Assembly (NCBI GenBank): GCA_903932385.1
Contig: CAIZGA010000585.1
Span: 1 to 6,253 of the forward strand
Length of the DNA stretch: 6,253 nucleotides
DNA from: an uncultured Acidobacteriota bacterium
Lineage (GTDB): Bacteria > Acidobacteriota > Terriglobia > Terriglobales > Acidobacteriaceae
Direction of reading: 5' to 3'
Under the pieces are notes generated by a model. It saw only the letters and a program-made list of their open reading frames with translations, made no database searches and was not told the DNA's origin. The translations under genes were made by a program, and so were the position numbers. How positions within the stretch are numbered: the first letter of the stretch is position 1; each line of letters starts with the position of its first letter. Below, piece after piece: positions 1 through 6,253 of the stretch.

Positions 1-120
1 ATCGCGGAAAGCAGTCAAGGCGACTTCCAGAATACGCTTGGCCCGTTTTTCGTAGGAGTACAGATGAGCATCCTCGAAAGCCTGGCGCGTGATTCTCTGC
101 CTCAATCCGGGATCAGCGGC
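1..120 (-). other. GT4-glycosyltransferase-like tail joined in frame to the rhamnosidase
   Basis: After QTSYIATLYTGIAPASLREN and MVQRL (ending at L859), a GH78 protein normally continues with something like V-x-D-I, then an HLTTGF-GTP motif. Here the frame instead reads AADPGLRQRI, TRQAFEDAHL, YSYEKRAKRILEV. The order Asp-Pro-x-Leu-Arg, then an Ala/Glu-rich helix, then an aromatic-x-x-x-Arg-Ala-x-x-Ile-Leu helix is the usual C-terminal end of GT4 (GT-B fold) glycosyltransferases. Seen: loss of GH78 signature and GT4-like spacing. Inferred: a chimeric join at about positions 118-133, either by assembly or by recombination. The tail also holds the only AGA arginine codon I found in the whole frame. 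Only 40 residues are visible, so the GT4 call is tentative. Confidence 0.5.
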
Positions 121-2697
121 GAGCCGCTGCACCATATTCTCGCGCAGAGACGCGGGCGCAATCCCGGTGTACAGCGTTGCTATGTATGAAGTTTGCGTAT
201 TGCCATCCACGCTGCCATCCGGCTTGATGAAGGCCGCGCGATAGGCCGCTGCAATTGCTTCGTACTCCTGCTGATATTTCTTTGCATCCTCCGGACGATG
301 CACCGCGCTAGCCAGCTCTGCCATGTCCTTCGCTACCAGCGCCCAGTATGCGGTGCCAATCAGCACTTTGGATGTTTTCGGATCCGGTGCCAACCAATCT
401 CCATAATTCGCGCCCAATGCGTTACGACGAATATGGTCTGGATTGTTTTTTAGAATGAAATCCATATAGCGTTCCATTGCCGGCCATGAATTGCGAACAA
501 GGCTGAGATCGTTGAACTGCAGCCACGCGGCATAAGGAATCAAAATTCCAGCATCGCCCCAACCCGGCGCGCCCGGTCGCGTTCCCAACATATTCGGAGA
601 CACATCCGTGAATGCACCTTCGGGTTCCTGTGCATCAATAATGTCCTGCATAAATTTTCGCGTAAATGCATCGGTGTCAAAGTTGTAGGTTCCAGTCCGC
701 CAGAATGCGCCGGCATCACCCATCCAGCCCAGCCGCTCATCGCGCTGCGGACAATCGGTCGGTACGGAAACAAAATTTCCGCGCTGTCCCCATGCGCCCA
801 ATTCGTTCATTTTGTTCAGTATTGCATTCGAGCTGTTCAGCCGAACCGTCGGTGTATCCGGCAGGCTGTTGTACACCAGCCCCTCGATGGTCGAGAGTGT
901 CGGTGACACATCAAGCTTGCCGCCCAGAACACTCAATTCCACATAGCGAAAGCCGTGGAAGGTAAATGCCGGAGTCCAGACTTCATCGCCTTTGCCGGAG
1001 AGCACATAGGTATCGGTGGCTTCCGCGTTACGCAGGTTCTTGGTGTAGATACTGCCGTCATCATTCAGACGCTCGGCATAACGCAGCTTCACCACCACTC
1101 CGCGTGGCCCGCGCACGTGCAGCCGAACATTGCCAACCATGTTCTGCCCCATGTCGTAGACCGTCGGATGCGAATCGTTTTCGGGATTGATACTGATTGG
1201 CTGCAGTGTGATGTTGTTATGAATAGGCAGGTCGGGTTGCGCAACAATCGCAATCGTGTCGTTCGGCTGCGAATCAACCGCCGCACTCCATCGCGTTGCT
1301 GCAAAACCTGGTGCGCTCCAACCATCCTGCAGCAACCGAGAGTCATAAGACTCGCCGCCATAAATTTCTGAAAAAGTCACTGGAGCCGGTGCCGTCTGCC
1401 AGCTGTTGTCTGTAATGATGGTCTGCTTATGGCCATCGTTGTAGGTCACTTCCAATTGCGCCCGCAGCAAATCCGGCCCCGGCGTTTCTCGGTAGCCAAT
1501 CCATGTCATCGGCGAACTGTACCAACCGCCGCCAAGCATCACGCCTATCGCATTGCCGCCTGTCGTCAGCAGATTAGTTACATCGTAGGTCTGGTACTGC
1601 GTTCGTTTGTGGAATTCTGTCCAGCCCGGTGCGAGCAATGTAGTCGGTGCCACGGGCTTGCCATTCAGGTATGCAACATAGGCACCCAGCGCCGTCACAC
1701 TCAGCCGAGCGCTGCGGATACCGCTCGAGAGATTGAATTCCTTACGCATCAGCGATGCGTCTGTCACTACGCGGTCCGGCCCGGCCACAGCCTCCTGCCT
1801 GTCGGTGCCGATACTGAATTTCGCAGAGAGCACTCCCGCAACCCTGACACTCTGCCACTGTCCATCGGGCATCGCGCGTCCCTGCCAATCCGCATTGCTG
1901 ACGATACGCTGCTCACGTCCATCGGCAGTCGTCAGATGGATGGAAGCGGCAATCGCGGCTGGGGATGCAACGCCCTTGCCGGCATTGTGTGATGAAACCT
2001 CCAGCAGAATTTCGTTGTCGCCAGCGTGCAACAGTGACGTAATCTCTTCACGGTCAAACGCGCCCCACTCATCATGCTGACCGGAAATTTTTCCGTTTAC
2101 CCGCGCCGTATAAGTGCCACGCACCAGAACGTGCAGACTCGCTGCCTGCGGTGCGGCATCCAAATGCAACCGGTAACGAAACTGTGCCTGCGTGCTGGAG
2201 ACGACATGCGTCGGATCTGAGTTTGCCAGCCACACCCAGCGGATGTTCTTCACTTCCTGATCATCCTGCGGGTCGACGCGACGAATCCACTTCGCCTTCC
2301 AATCGGCGGCATGCAGCAGACCCGTCTCAAACCAATCCGCCGCGGAGACAGCACTCACGCCCTGCTTGTCCCAGACAATTACCTTCCAGAAATATCGCTG
2401 CTGCGAATGCAACTCCGCGCCCGCGTAGACCACATCCACTGAGTCTGAATCATTCACCTTGCCGGAGTCCCACGCATCCGCCTTACCCGGCAGCAACCTT
2501 GCTTCGCTAGTAGCCACCAGGATTTCGTACGCGCCCTGCATCCAATTCTGCGTCATCGCATCGCTACGCCAGGAAAATGTTGGCTTCGGCGTCCCAATGC
2601 CCAGCGGTTCTTTCAGAGAGTTGGTGCGAAGATGCACGGGCGCAGCTGCCGCCACACTTGCGGTTGCCAGCAGAAAAAGGACGAGCTTCTTAATCAC
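1..2697 (-). CDS. Secreted GH78 alpha-L-rhamnosidase, 3' end outside the window
   Basis: The frame is open for 899 codons with no internal stop and runs off the left edge. GH78 enzymes release terminal alpha-L-rhamnose from glycans and glycosides with inversion. A signal peptide (MIKKLVLFLLATASVAAAA, residues 1-19) implies export to periplasm or outside. An FnIII-like domain lies at about 22-125 (FSWR near its start). A jelly-roll-like domain at about 155-290 has an NGK turn at 201-203. The typical GH78 N-terminal domain at about 310-480 carries YLNGKPV around N345, then LAPGWTEF and GGGWYSSP. The concanavalin-like domain has DMGQN (515-519) and FHGFRY (580-585). The six-hairpin catalytic domain carries PTDCPQRDERLGWMGDA, with D648, E654, W658 and D661 as family-conserved acidic or active-site positions, then GWGDAG and NYGDWL. 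The GTG start fits the signal peptide and a GGAG site 6 nt upstream, and an in-frame stop lies just before it. Residues 860-899 do not match GH78 (separate entry), so the region with the second conserved catalytic Glu and the C-terminal domain is not seen. Family assignment is secure; intactness is doubtful. Confidence 0.95.
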   Translation of the reverse strand, partial: MIKKLVLFLLATASVAAAAPVHLRTNSLKEPLGIGTPKPTFSWRSDAMTQNWMQGAYEILVATSEARLLPGKADAWDSGKVNDSDSVDVVYAGAELHSQQRYFWKVIVWDKQGVSAVSAADWFETGLLHAADWKAKWIRRVDPQDDQEVKNIRWVWLANSDPTHVVSSTQAQFRYRLHLDAAPQAASLHVLVRGTYTARVNGKISGQHDEWGAFDREEITSLLHAGDNEILLEVSSHNAGKGVASPAAIAASIHLTTADGREQRIVSNADWQGRAMPDGQWQSVRVAGVLSAKFSIGTDRQEAVAGPDRVVTDASLMRKEFNLSSGIRSARLSVTALGAYVAYLNGKPVAPTTLLAPGWTEFHKRTQYQTYDVTNLLTTGGNAIGVMLGGGWYSSPMTWIGYRETPGPDLLRAQLEVTYNDGHKQTIITDNSWQTAPAPVTFSEIYGGESYDSRLLQDGWSAPGFAATRWSAAVDSQPNDTIAIVAQPDLPIHNNITLQPISINPENDSHPTVYDMGQNMVGNVRLHVRGPRGVVVKLRYAERLNDDGSIYTKNLRNAEATDTYVLSGKGDEVWTPAFTFHGFRYVELSVLGGKLDVSPTLSTIEGLVYNSLPDTPTVRLNSSNAILNKMNELGAWGQRGNFVSVPTDCPQRDERLGWMGDAGAFWRTGTYNFDTDAFTRKFMQDIIDAQEPEGAFTDVSPNMLGTRPGAPGWGDAGILIPYAAWLQFNDLSLVRNSWPAMERYMDFILKNNPDHIRRNALGANYGDWLAPDPKTSKVLIGTAYWALVAKDMAELASAVHRPEDAKKYQQEYEAIAAAYRAAFIKPDGSVDGNTQTSYIATLYTGIAPASLRENMVQRLAADPGLRQRITRQAFEDAHLYSYEKRAKRILEVALTAFRD

Positions 2698-2703
2698 TTG
2701 ATA

Positions 2704-2707
2704 CTCC
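2704..2707 (-). promoter_or_regulatory. Ribosome binding site deciding the GTG start of the rhamnosidase
   Basis: On the minus strand GGAG is followed by six bases (TATCAA) and then GTG at 2697-2695. No ATG begins this frame upstream before the in-frame TGA at 2721-2719. The GTG gives a textbook signal peptide with two lysines directly ahead of the hydrophobic core. Confidence 0.7.
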
Positions 2708-2734
2708 AGAAATGAAATTCAATCATTGCGAATT

Positions 2735-2742
2735 ATCGCGAT
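2735..2742. promoter_or_regulatory. ATCGCGAT palindrome in the rhamnosidase leader, possible operator
   Basis: A perfect 8-bp palindrome with a central CG lies between the candidate minus-strand -10 box and the ribosome binding site. A similar segment, ATTGCGAAT, lies a few bases to its left. Repressors of the LacI type often bind CG-centred palindromes downstream of promoters of sugar-degrading genes. No such regulator is in the window, and an 8-bp palindrome can occur by chance. Confidence 0.2.
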
Positions 2743-2764
2743 TGGCACAAATGGATTCACATCC

Positions 2765-2793
2765 ATAAAACGCCGTCGCCGCTAGTACGTCAA
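2765..2793 (-). promoter_or_regulatory. Candidate sigma70-type promoter for the rhamnosidase gene
   Basis: Reading the minus strand, TTGACG (2793-2788) is followed by a 17-bp spacer and TTTTAT (2770-2765). The -35 matches consensus at five of six bases and the -10 at four of six. Transcription would start near 2758, leaving a leader of about 60 nt before the GTG. The spacing is ideal but the -10 is mediocre. Confidence 0.4.
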
Positions 2794-2846
2794 TTCCATC
2801 GCGGCCTAAACAGCAGTGACTGCGCGGCGAATTCTCCCTGCTGATG

Positions 2847-2860
2847 CACTACATGTTGTG
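2847..2860. promoter_or_regulatory. Imperfect palindrome CACTACATGTTGTG, possible operator
   Basis: The 14-mer equals its own reverse complement except for one symmetric pair (positions 4 and 11), with ACATGT at the centre. It ends 24 bp before the -35 box of the plus-strand promoter, a position suited to an activator or repressor. The bound protein is not identifiable from the sequence. Confidence 0.3.
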
Positions 2861-2884
2861 ACAGCACATTAGAACCCTTTTTTA

Positions 2885-2914
2885 TTGACACTGGTTCCAA
2901 TCAATCCCTATCAT
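2885..2914 (+). promoter_or_regulatory. Strong sigma70-type promoter for the small secreted-protein gene
   Basis: A perfect TTGACA -35 box (2885-2890) is followed by an 18-bp spacer and TATCAT (2909-2914), five of six to the -10 consensus. A run of six T residues lies just upstream of the -35 box, as in an UP-like element. Transcription would begin near 2921, giving a leader of about 48 nt before the ATG at 2969. This is the best promoter match in the window and may also serve the downstream barrel gene. Confidence 0.6.
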
Positions 2915-2937
2915 GGCAGACTTCGTTAGCTCGCTCC

Positions 2938-2952
2938 ATCACTCTGTGTGAT
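2938..2952 (+). other. Small leader hairpin just before the ribosome binding site
   Basis: ATCAC (2938-2942) and GTGAT (2948-2952) form a 5-bp stem with a 5-nt loop, ending five bases before AAGGAG (2958-2963). It could shield the 5' end of the mRNA or modulate translation, but the stem is short and A/U-containing, so stability is modest. Confidence 0.25.
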
Positions 2953-2968
2953 CCCATAAGGAGACGGC

Positions 2969-3391
2969 ATGAAAATTACACCAACACAGCTGGTAGGAAC
3001 TCTAGCTCTAGTAGGCGCTCTCACCCTTGGCGGCAATCTGGTATGGGCGACCGTAACATGTCCGCCGCTATGCGCTCTGCCCCCGGACCCGTCGCCTCCC
3101 ATACCGCAACTGCCGCTGAATGACCCGCCGCTGCGCCCATTGAGCGTTGCCCAGCCCAACAACAGTAAAGGCGGCACAACTTCGGCAGCGAGTGCCAAAG
3201 CCGTTCTCGGCCTGCCGCAGGAAGGCACCAGTTGCCAGTCCAACGGCAGAACCGGCACCGTCATCCAGTCCGGCGGAAAATATTATTGCAATTTCATGCC
3301 ATCCACGCTGCCCGTAGGTGGTGCCTGCCAGGCGAATAATCACACCGGTGTAATTGCCGTTGTGGATGGCAAACGCTACTGCAAGATCTAA
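2969..3391 (+). CDS. Small secreted protein with two tandem two-cysteine modules, function unknown
   Basis: Complete 140-residue protein; I do not recognise a named family. ATG follows AAGGAG at a 5-nt spacing, and a strong promoter lies upstream. Residues 1-27 form a Sec signal peptide with likely cleavage after VWA. The mature protein starts with a CPPLC pair (C31, C35) and a Pro-rich stretch to about residue 58, then a Ser/Ala/Asn-rich linker to about 80. Two copies of a module follow, at 82-109 and 114-140. Each has C-Q-x-N-x-x-T-G, then G-K-x-Y-C, with exactly 18 residues from first to second Cys (C89-C107, C120-C138). Three Cys pairs in an exported protein suggest disulfides, which is inferred. 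The second module ends the protein. The gene precedes the barrel gene on the same strand by 170 bp. Expression as a real gene is well supported; role is unknown. It may act in the periplasm or at the surface. Confidence 0.85.
   Translation: MKITPTQLVGTLALVGALTLGGNLVWATVTCPPLCALPPDPSPPIPQLPLNDPPLRPLSVAQPNNSKGGTTSAASAKAVLGLPQEGTSCQSNGRTGTVIQSGGKYYCNFMPSTLPVGGACQANNHTGVIAVVDGKRYCKI
3212..3388 (+). repeat. Two tandem copies of a ~27-residue Cys module inside the small secreted protein
   Basis: Copy 1 is coded at 3212-3295 (residues 82-109) and copy 2 at 3308-3388 (residues 114-140). Aligned from Cys to Cys without gaps, 9 of 19 residues are identical: C, Q, N, T, G, G, K, Y and C. Both copies begin Leu-Pro. 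The DNA has diverged clearly, so this is an old internal duplication under protein-level selection, not a recent repeat. Confidence 0.75.
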
Positions 3392-3466
3392 CATTCACGG
3401 CCTGCCGCACGTCGTAGGCGACATGGCCACTGCAAATACAAATTGCCTCGCAGGTTTACCGGCAGC

Positions 3467-3494
3467 GGGACGCGGTTCTTCAACGCCGCGTCCT
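3467..3494 (+). terminator. GC-rich hairpin between the two plus-strand genes, possible terminator
   Basis: GGACGCGG (3468-3475) pairs perfectly with CCGCGTCC (3486-3493) around a 10-nt loop, and a G-U pair extends it by one step on each side. It sits 76 nt after the stop codon of the small secreted protein and 67 nt before the barrel gene. No T-run follows on the plus strand, so it is not a classic intrinsic terminator. It could be an mRNA-stabilising 3' structure or a partial terminator that separates expression of the two genes. Confidence 0.4.
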
Positions 3495-3550
3495 CCCAGC
3501 ATTCCCAGAATGTTCGAACTGTAACTCATTCGCTACGTTGTGCATTGAAC

Positions 3551-3555
3551 AGGAG
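3551..3555 (+). promoter_or_regulatory. Ribosome binding site deciding the start of the barrel gene
   Basis: AGGAG is followed by six bases and ATG at 3562. An in-frame ATG at 3556 directly abuts the AGGAG and is too close to be used. A later in-frame ATG at 3652 would leave no basic residue before the hydrophobic core and has no comparable site. Confidence 0.65.
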
Positions 3556-3561
3556 ATGGAC

Positions 3562-6253
3562 ATGTTCGATTGCGCGTCTCTCGTCGTATTCAACAAACGT
3601 ATTCGAGATATCAAAATATCTATCCCGCTATATAGATTTGCAGCTCTGATAATGTTGCTCACGGCAGCCTTCGCCAACGCAAATGCACAGGCACCTGCAA
3701 TCTCCAGCATCAGCCCCTCCACTGTTTCTGTTGGCGGACCGAATTTCACACTGACCATTACCGGCAGCGGGTATACAGCCAGTTCGCTGGTGCAGGTTAA
3801 TGGAAGCAATCGCCAGACATCGTATGTCAGCTCGCTTCAGCTAACGGCAATTATTCCGGCGACGGACATTGCAGTCCCCGGCAAACTCAACATCACTGCA
3901 AGCAACACTTCCAGCGGCGTCACACAATTCTCCAACATCGTGCAGTTGACGGTGTTGAATGCAGCCTCACCGACACTAACCAGCGTCTCTACCGCGCTTG
4001 TTACTCAGGGAGTCACGCAGGAAAGCATCACACTAGTCGGCAGCAATTTCCGTCCCGGTGCAGCCGTCATCATTTCGCCACCGCTGGCAGCTGTTACCGC
4101 TTCCGACGGCCACACACGCGGCAGCGACGTAACGGTACTGAATTCAACTGTGGTGAATTCCAACGTAATGACCGCACTGGTCAGCGTTAGCCCAACCGCC
4201 GTTCAAGGGTTGCGAGCCGTGGATGTTTTGAATCTTGATGGAACCAGCACGATTGACGCCACCTCCACAGCGCCGCAAGGCAGCTCGCAGCAAATGCACA
4301 TCACTTCCAGCACGTCGATTGGCGCGCCGCTCTCTGTGTTGAACATGGCGATGATGCATCCGCGGGATGGAACCGTTGTAATGCAGGGCGACGACTTGAG
4401 TGCTGCCGCTGTCCTTGCCGGAACTGGAACCGGCACCGTGTTGGGTGAATGGGTCTGGGACGGCAATGTTGTAGAACAATTTTCTGCAAACATCATCGGC
4501 GGCCAAAGCACCACCATACAAACGCGGCAGTCACTGCCTACATGGCTGCTGGGCGCGCATACCCTGCAGTTGCGAATGCTGCAGCCGAACCAGACAACCA
4601 GCCGTCCCATACAAATTGTCGTGAACCCGGGAAACTGGAAGTTGGAGAAATTAATTCTTCCGGCTTACGGAGCCAGCTTTGATGCAAACAAACCGCCGCA
4701 TCTCCTCTGGGCCACAGTCCCCGGCGCGATGAAGTATCAGGTGGGCTTCAGCAGTCAGCCGTACTTCAGCACCATCAGCCAGTGGTTTGATGTGGCAGAG
4801 AATCAATGGCAGGTGCCGATGAAACTGTGGCAATCGCAGCCGATGGGGCAGCTCTATTGGACTGTCCGCACCATTGATCCCTCGGGACAGCCGCGTCCGC
4901 CTCTGCCGATGCGTGTCCTCTATCGAACAGCAAACCACGACACATCACATCCCTCCGCTGCCGTGATGCAAGGAATTCACTATCGGCTGATGGATGCAAA
5001 ACTCTCGTTGCCGACCCGCCGAAGCTTGCCCTATGCTGCTGCAGCCGATAGTGCGTCGACAGCCGCAGTAACAACCGGTGCCAATGATGCAGAAGCCCCG
5101 CCTGCCGCCGCACCGGCAAAGCAAGCCACAACCGCATCGCACCCAACCGAAGATGGTCAGATTGGCTTGAATACACAGTGGGCCTCCGGATCAAATCCAC
5201 CGGACTCCGATGTGCTCTCTGTGGCACAGCATTTTTTGTATCAGCAGGGTCCGTGGCAAGTGGAAGTGAACGGCAGCGGTCTGCTGAATTCAATCCTGAA
5301 CGCGCCATCGGAACGTACCAGTCAGGGCAAGATTAACAACTACGTTTTTCAATTCAGCTATCTCCAGAAAACGTGGAGCGCACATCTCAGTTTCGGCATC
5401 GTAACTCCGACCCTGTTCAGCGATGCGCAGTACTTGAGTGAAGCCACTGCACGGCAGGGCGCGCAACTCGATCTGAAAACAAAGGCCGGCACCTTCAGCG
5501 GATTTGCAAACACAGATGACGCAGCAGCCGGCGGCGGCCCGGGCATCAGCGTGCATCAGCGAATTACGGCCGCGAGCTGGCAACTGCCCATGCCGCAATG
5601 GGCACAGTTACGGCTAATGTGGCTGAGCGCAGAAGACCTGGGCGGTACGGCTTCGTCCAGCGCTGCCGGTGACGTATACAGCGGCCTGCTCAATTTTCAT
5701 CTCACTCAGAAATGGATGTGGGCAAGCGAATATGCCGTGAGCCATGACAACCCAAATACTTCCTCAGCAACCTCCATGCGTGAATTCGGTCGGGCATGGC
5801 GCTCTGGAGTCACTGGTCAAGCCGGCAATTCCAACCTCAACATCAGCTATCGGGATGTAAGTTCGAACTTCGGCAACCCGACCAACCCAGGCCTGACGCC
5901 CAGCACCCAGCCCAATGTACGCGGAGTCAACGCAGCCATCACGCAGGCCCTGCGGCTTGGCACATTCGGATTCAACTACACATTCCTCGCAAACAATGTG
6001 CGCCCAACTACCAGCGATGAACTTCTGCTGAATACTTTCGACGAGACCTGGAGCAAGCCGTTGAATGTGAAAACCAATCTTGCAGCCGATCTCACGGAGA
6101 CTCTGACAAAAGCCGGCACGGTTCCAGCATCGCTCGCCAGTGCGCCGCCCGCTAAATCCGGTGCACAGGACATGCGAGACATCAACGGGAAAATCAATTT
6201 GAGCCGGCAGGTTGGGACCAGTTCGATTTCCATCGGCGGCCAGCGGGACTGGA
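3562..6253 (+). CDS. Large exported TIG/FnIII protein with probable outer-membrane beta-barrel, 3' end outside the window
   Basis: Open for 897 codons to the right edge. Residues 1-42 make a long signal peptide: a basic N-region (K12, R13, R15, K18, R25), hydrophobic core FAALIMLLTAAFA, and cleavage near ANA at 40-42. Residues 45-132 are IPT/TIG-like (ISSISPSTVSVGG, then LTITGSGY). Residues 136-240 repeat the pattern more loosely (PTLTSVSTALVTQG, ITLVGSNF). Residues 255-355 look like a third Ig-like unit ending LLGAHTLQLRMLQPN. An FnIII-like domain spans about 360-456 (LLWATVPGAMKYQVGF, then LYWTVRTIDPSG). An Ala/Pro/Thr-rich linker covers 491-533. From about 534 on, alternating polar and apolar strands with aromatic ends (VFQFSYLQ, WSAHLSFGIV, LNFHLTQKWMWASEY, FGFNYTFLAN) and turns rich in Gly, Asn and Ser suggest a transmembrane beta-barrel. 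TIG and FnIII domains usually bind glycans or proteins, so a surface adhesion, glycan-binding or export role is inferred. I do not recognise the exact family. Expression may come from the upstream promoter by read-through. Confidence 0.85.
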   Translation, partial: MFDCASLVVFNKRIRDIKISIPLYRFAALIMLLTAAFANANAQAPAISSISPSTVSVGGPNFTLTITGSGYTASSLVQVNGSNRQTSYVSSLQLTAIIPATDIAVPGKLNITASNTSSGVTQFSNIVQLTVLNAASPTLTSVSTALVTQGVTQESITLVGSNFRPGAAVIISPPLAAVTASDGHTRGSDVTVLNSTVVNSNVMTALVSVSPTAVQGLRAVDVLNLDGTSTIDATSTAPQGSSQQMHITSSTSIGAPLSVLNMAMMHPRDGTVVMQGDDLSAAAVLAGTGTGTVLGEWVWDGNVVEQFSANIIGGQSTTIQTRQSLPTWLLGAHTLQLRMLQPNQTTSRPIQIVVNPGNWKLEKLILPAYGASFDANKPPHLLWATVPGAMKYQVGFSSQPYFSTISQWFDVAENQWQVPMKLWQSQPMGQLYWTVRTIDPSGQPRPPLPMRVLYRTANHDTSHPSAAVMQGIHYRLMDAKLSLPTRRSLPYAAAADSASTAAVTTGANDAEAPPAAAPAKQATTASHPTEDGQIGLNTQWASGSNPPDSDVLSVAQHFLYQQGPWQVEVNGSGLLNSILNAPSERTSQGKINNYVFQFSYLQKTWSAHLSFGIVTPTLFSDAQYLSEATARQGAQLDLKTKAGTFSGFANTDDAAAGGGPGISVHQRITAASWQLPMPQWAQLRLMWLSAEDLGGTASSSAAGDVYSGLLNFHLTQKWMWASEYAVSHDNPNTSSATSMREFGRAWRSGVTGQAGNSNLNISYRDVSSNFGNPTNPGLTPSTQPNVRGVNAAITQALRLGTFGFNYTFLANNVRPTTSDELLLNTFDETWSKPLNVKTNLAADLTETLTKAGTVPASLASAPPAKSGAQDMRDINGKINLSRQVGTSSISIGGQRDW

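Noticed and set aside
955..1992. Plus-strand open frames of 138 and 187 codons (955-1371 and 1429-1992)
   Set aside because: They lie antisense to well-conserved GH78 domains, have compositions rich in Arg, His and Cys, no signal or domain, and no credible ribosome binding site. They are shadows of the rhamnosidase frame.
2926..3394. Minus-strand frames opposite the small secreted-protein gene (2926-3264 and 3068-3394)
   Set aside because: The plus-strand reading has promoter, ribosome binding site, signal peptide and an internal protein repeat, while the minus-strand frames have none of these.
3512..3519. GTTCGAAC palindrome upstream of the barrel gene, considered as a LexA-type site
   Set aside because: Gram-positive type LexA sites need CGAAC and GTTCG in the opposite order with a 4-bp gap. 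A lone 8-bp palindrome without a clear promoter is not enough.
3443..3649. Plus-strand 68-codon frame overlapping the start of the barrel gene
   Set aside because: No ribosome binding site, no recognisable sequence, and it overlaps the better supported start at 3562 in another frame.
4144..5598. A chain of minus-strand open frames opposite the barrel gene
   Set aside because: They are short, overlap each other in different frames, have Cys/Arg-rich low-quality translations and lie opposite a continuous plus-strand gene with a signal peptide and recognisable domains.

Overview
The window holds two long partial genes that run off opposite ends and one small complete gene between them. No rRNA, tRNA, CRISPR array or insertion sequence was seen. 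Moderately GC-rich codon use, a secreted multi-domain alpha-L-rhamnosidase, and a large exported protein with IPT/TIG-like domains followed by a probable outer-membrane beta-barrel suggest a Gram-negative, polysaccharide-degrading bacterium. The style is Acidobacteriota-like, but this is an inference from gene style; no marker gene confirms it.

Layout: (1) 1-2697, minus strand: a secreted GH78 alpha-L-rhamnosidase with a GTG start. Its N-terminal, concanavalin-like and most of its (alpha/alpha)6 catalytic parts are clear. The last ~40 residues before the window edge (positions 1-120) stop looking like GH78 and instead resemble the C-terminal end of a GT4 glycosyltransferase, in the same reading frame. 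(2) 2698-2968: a 271-bp divergent intergenic region with a candidate promoter for each direction and two small palindromes. (3) 2969-3391, plus strand: a 140-residue secreted protein of unknown function, made of a signal peptide, a Pro-rich segment and two tandem copies of a two-cysteine module. (4) 3392-3561: a 170-bp gap with a strong GC-rich hairpin. (5) 3562 to the right edge, plus strand: the first 897 residues of a large exported protein with a signal peptide, two or three TIG/Ig-like domains, an FnIII-like domain, an Ala/Pro-rich linker and a region patterned like an outer-membrane beta-barrel.

Taken together, the window encodes cell-envelope and extracellular functions: a rhamnosidase acting on rhamnose-containing plant or microbial glycans, and on the other strand a small cysteine-module protein followed by a surface barrel protein. 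A functional link between the two divergent sides is possible but not shown. The items most worth a second look are the rhamnosidase/GT4-like junction, the two-cysteine repeat protein, and the TIG-FnIII-barrel architecture.
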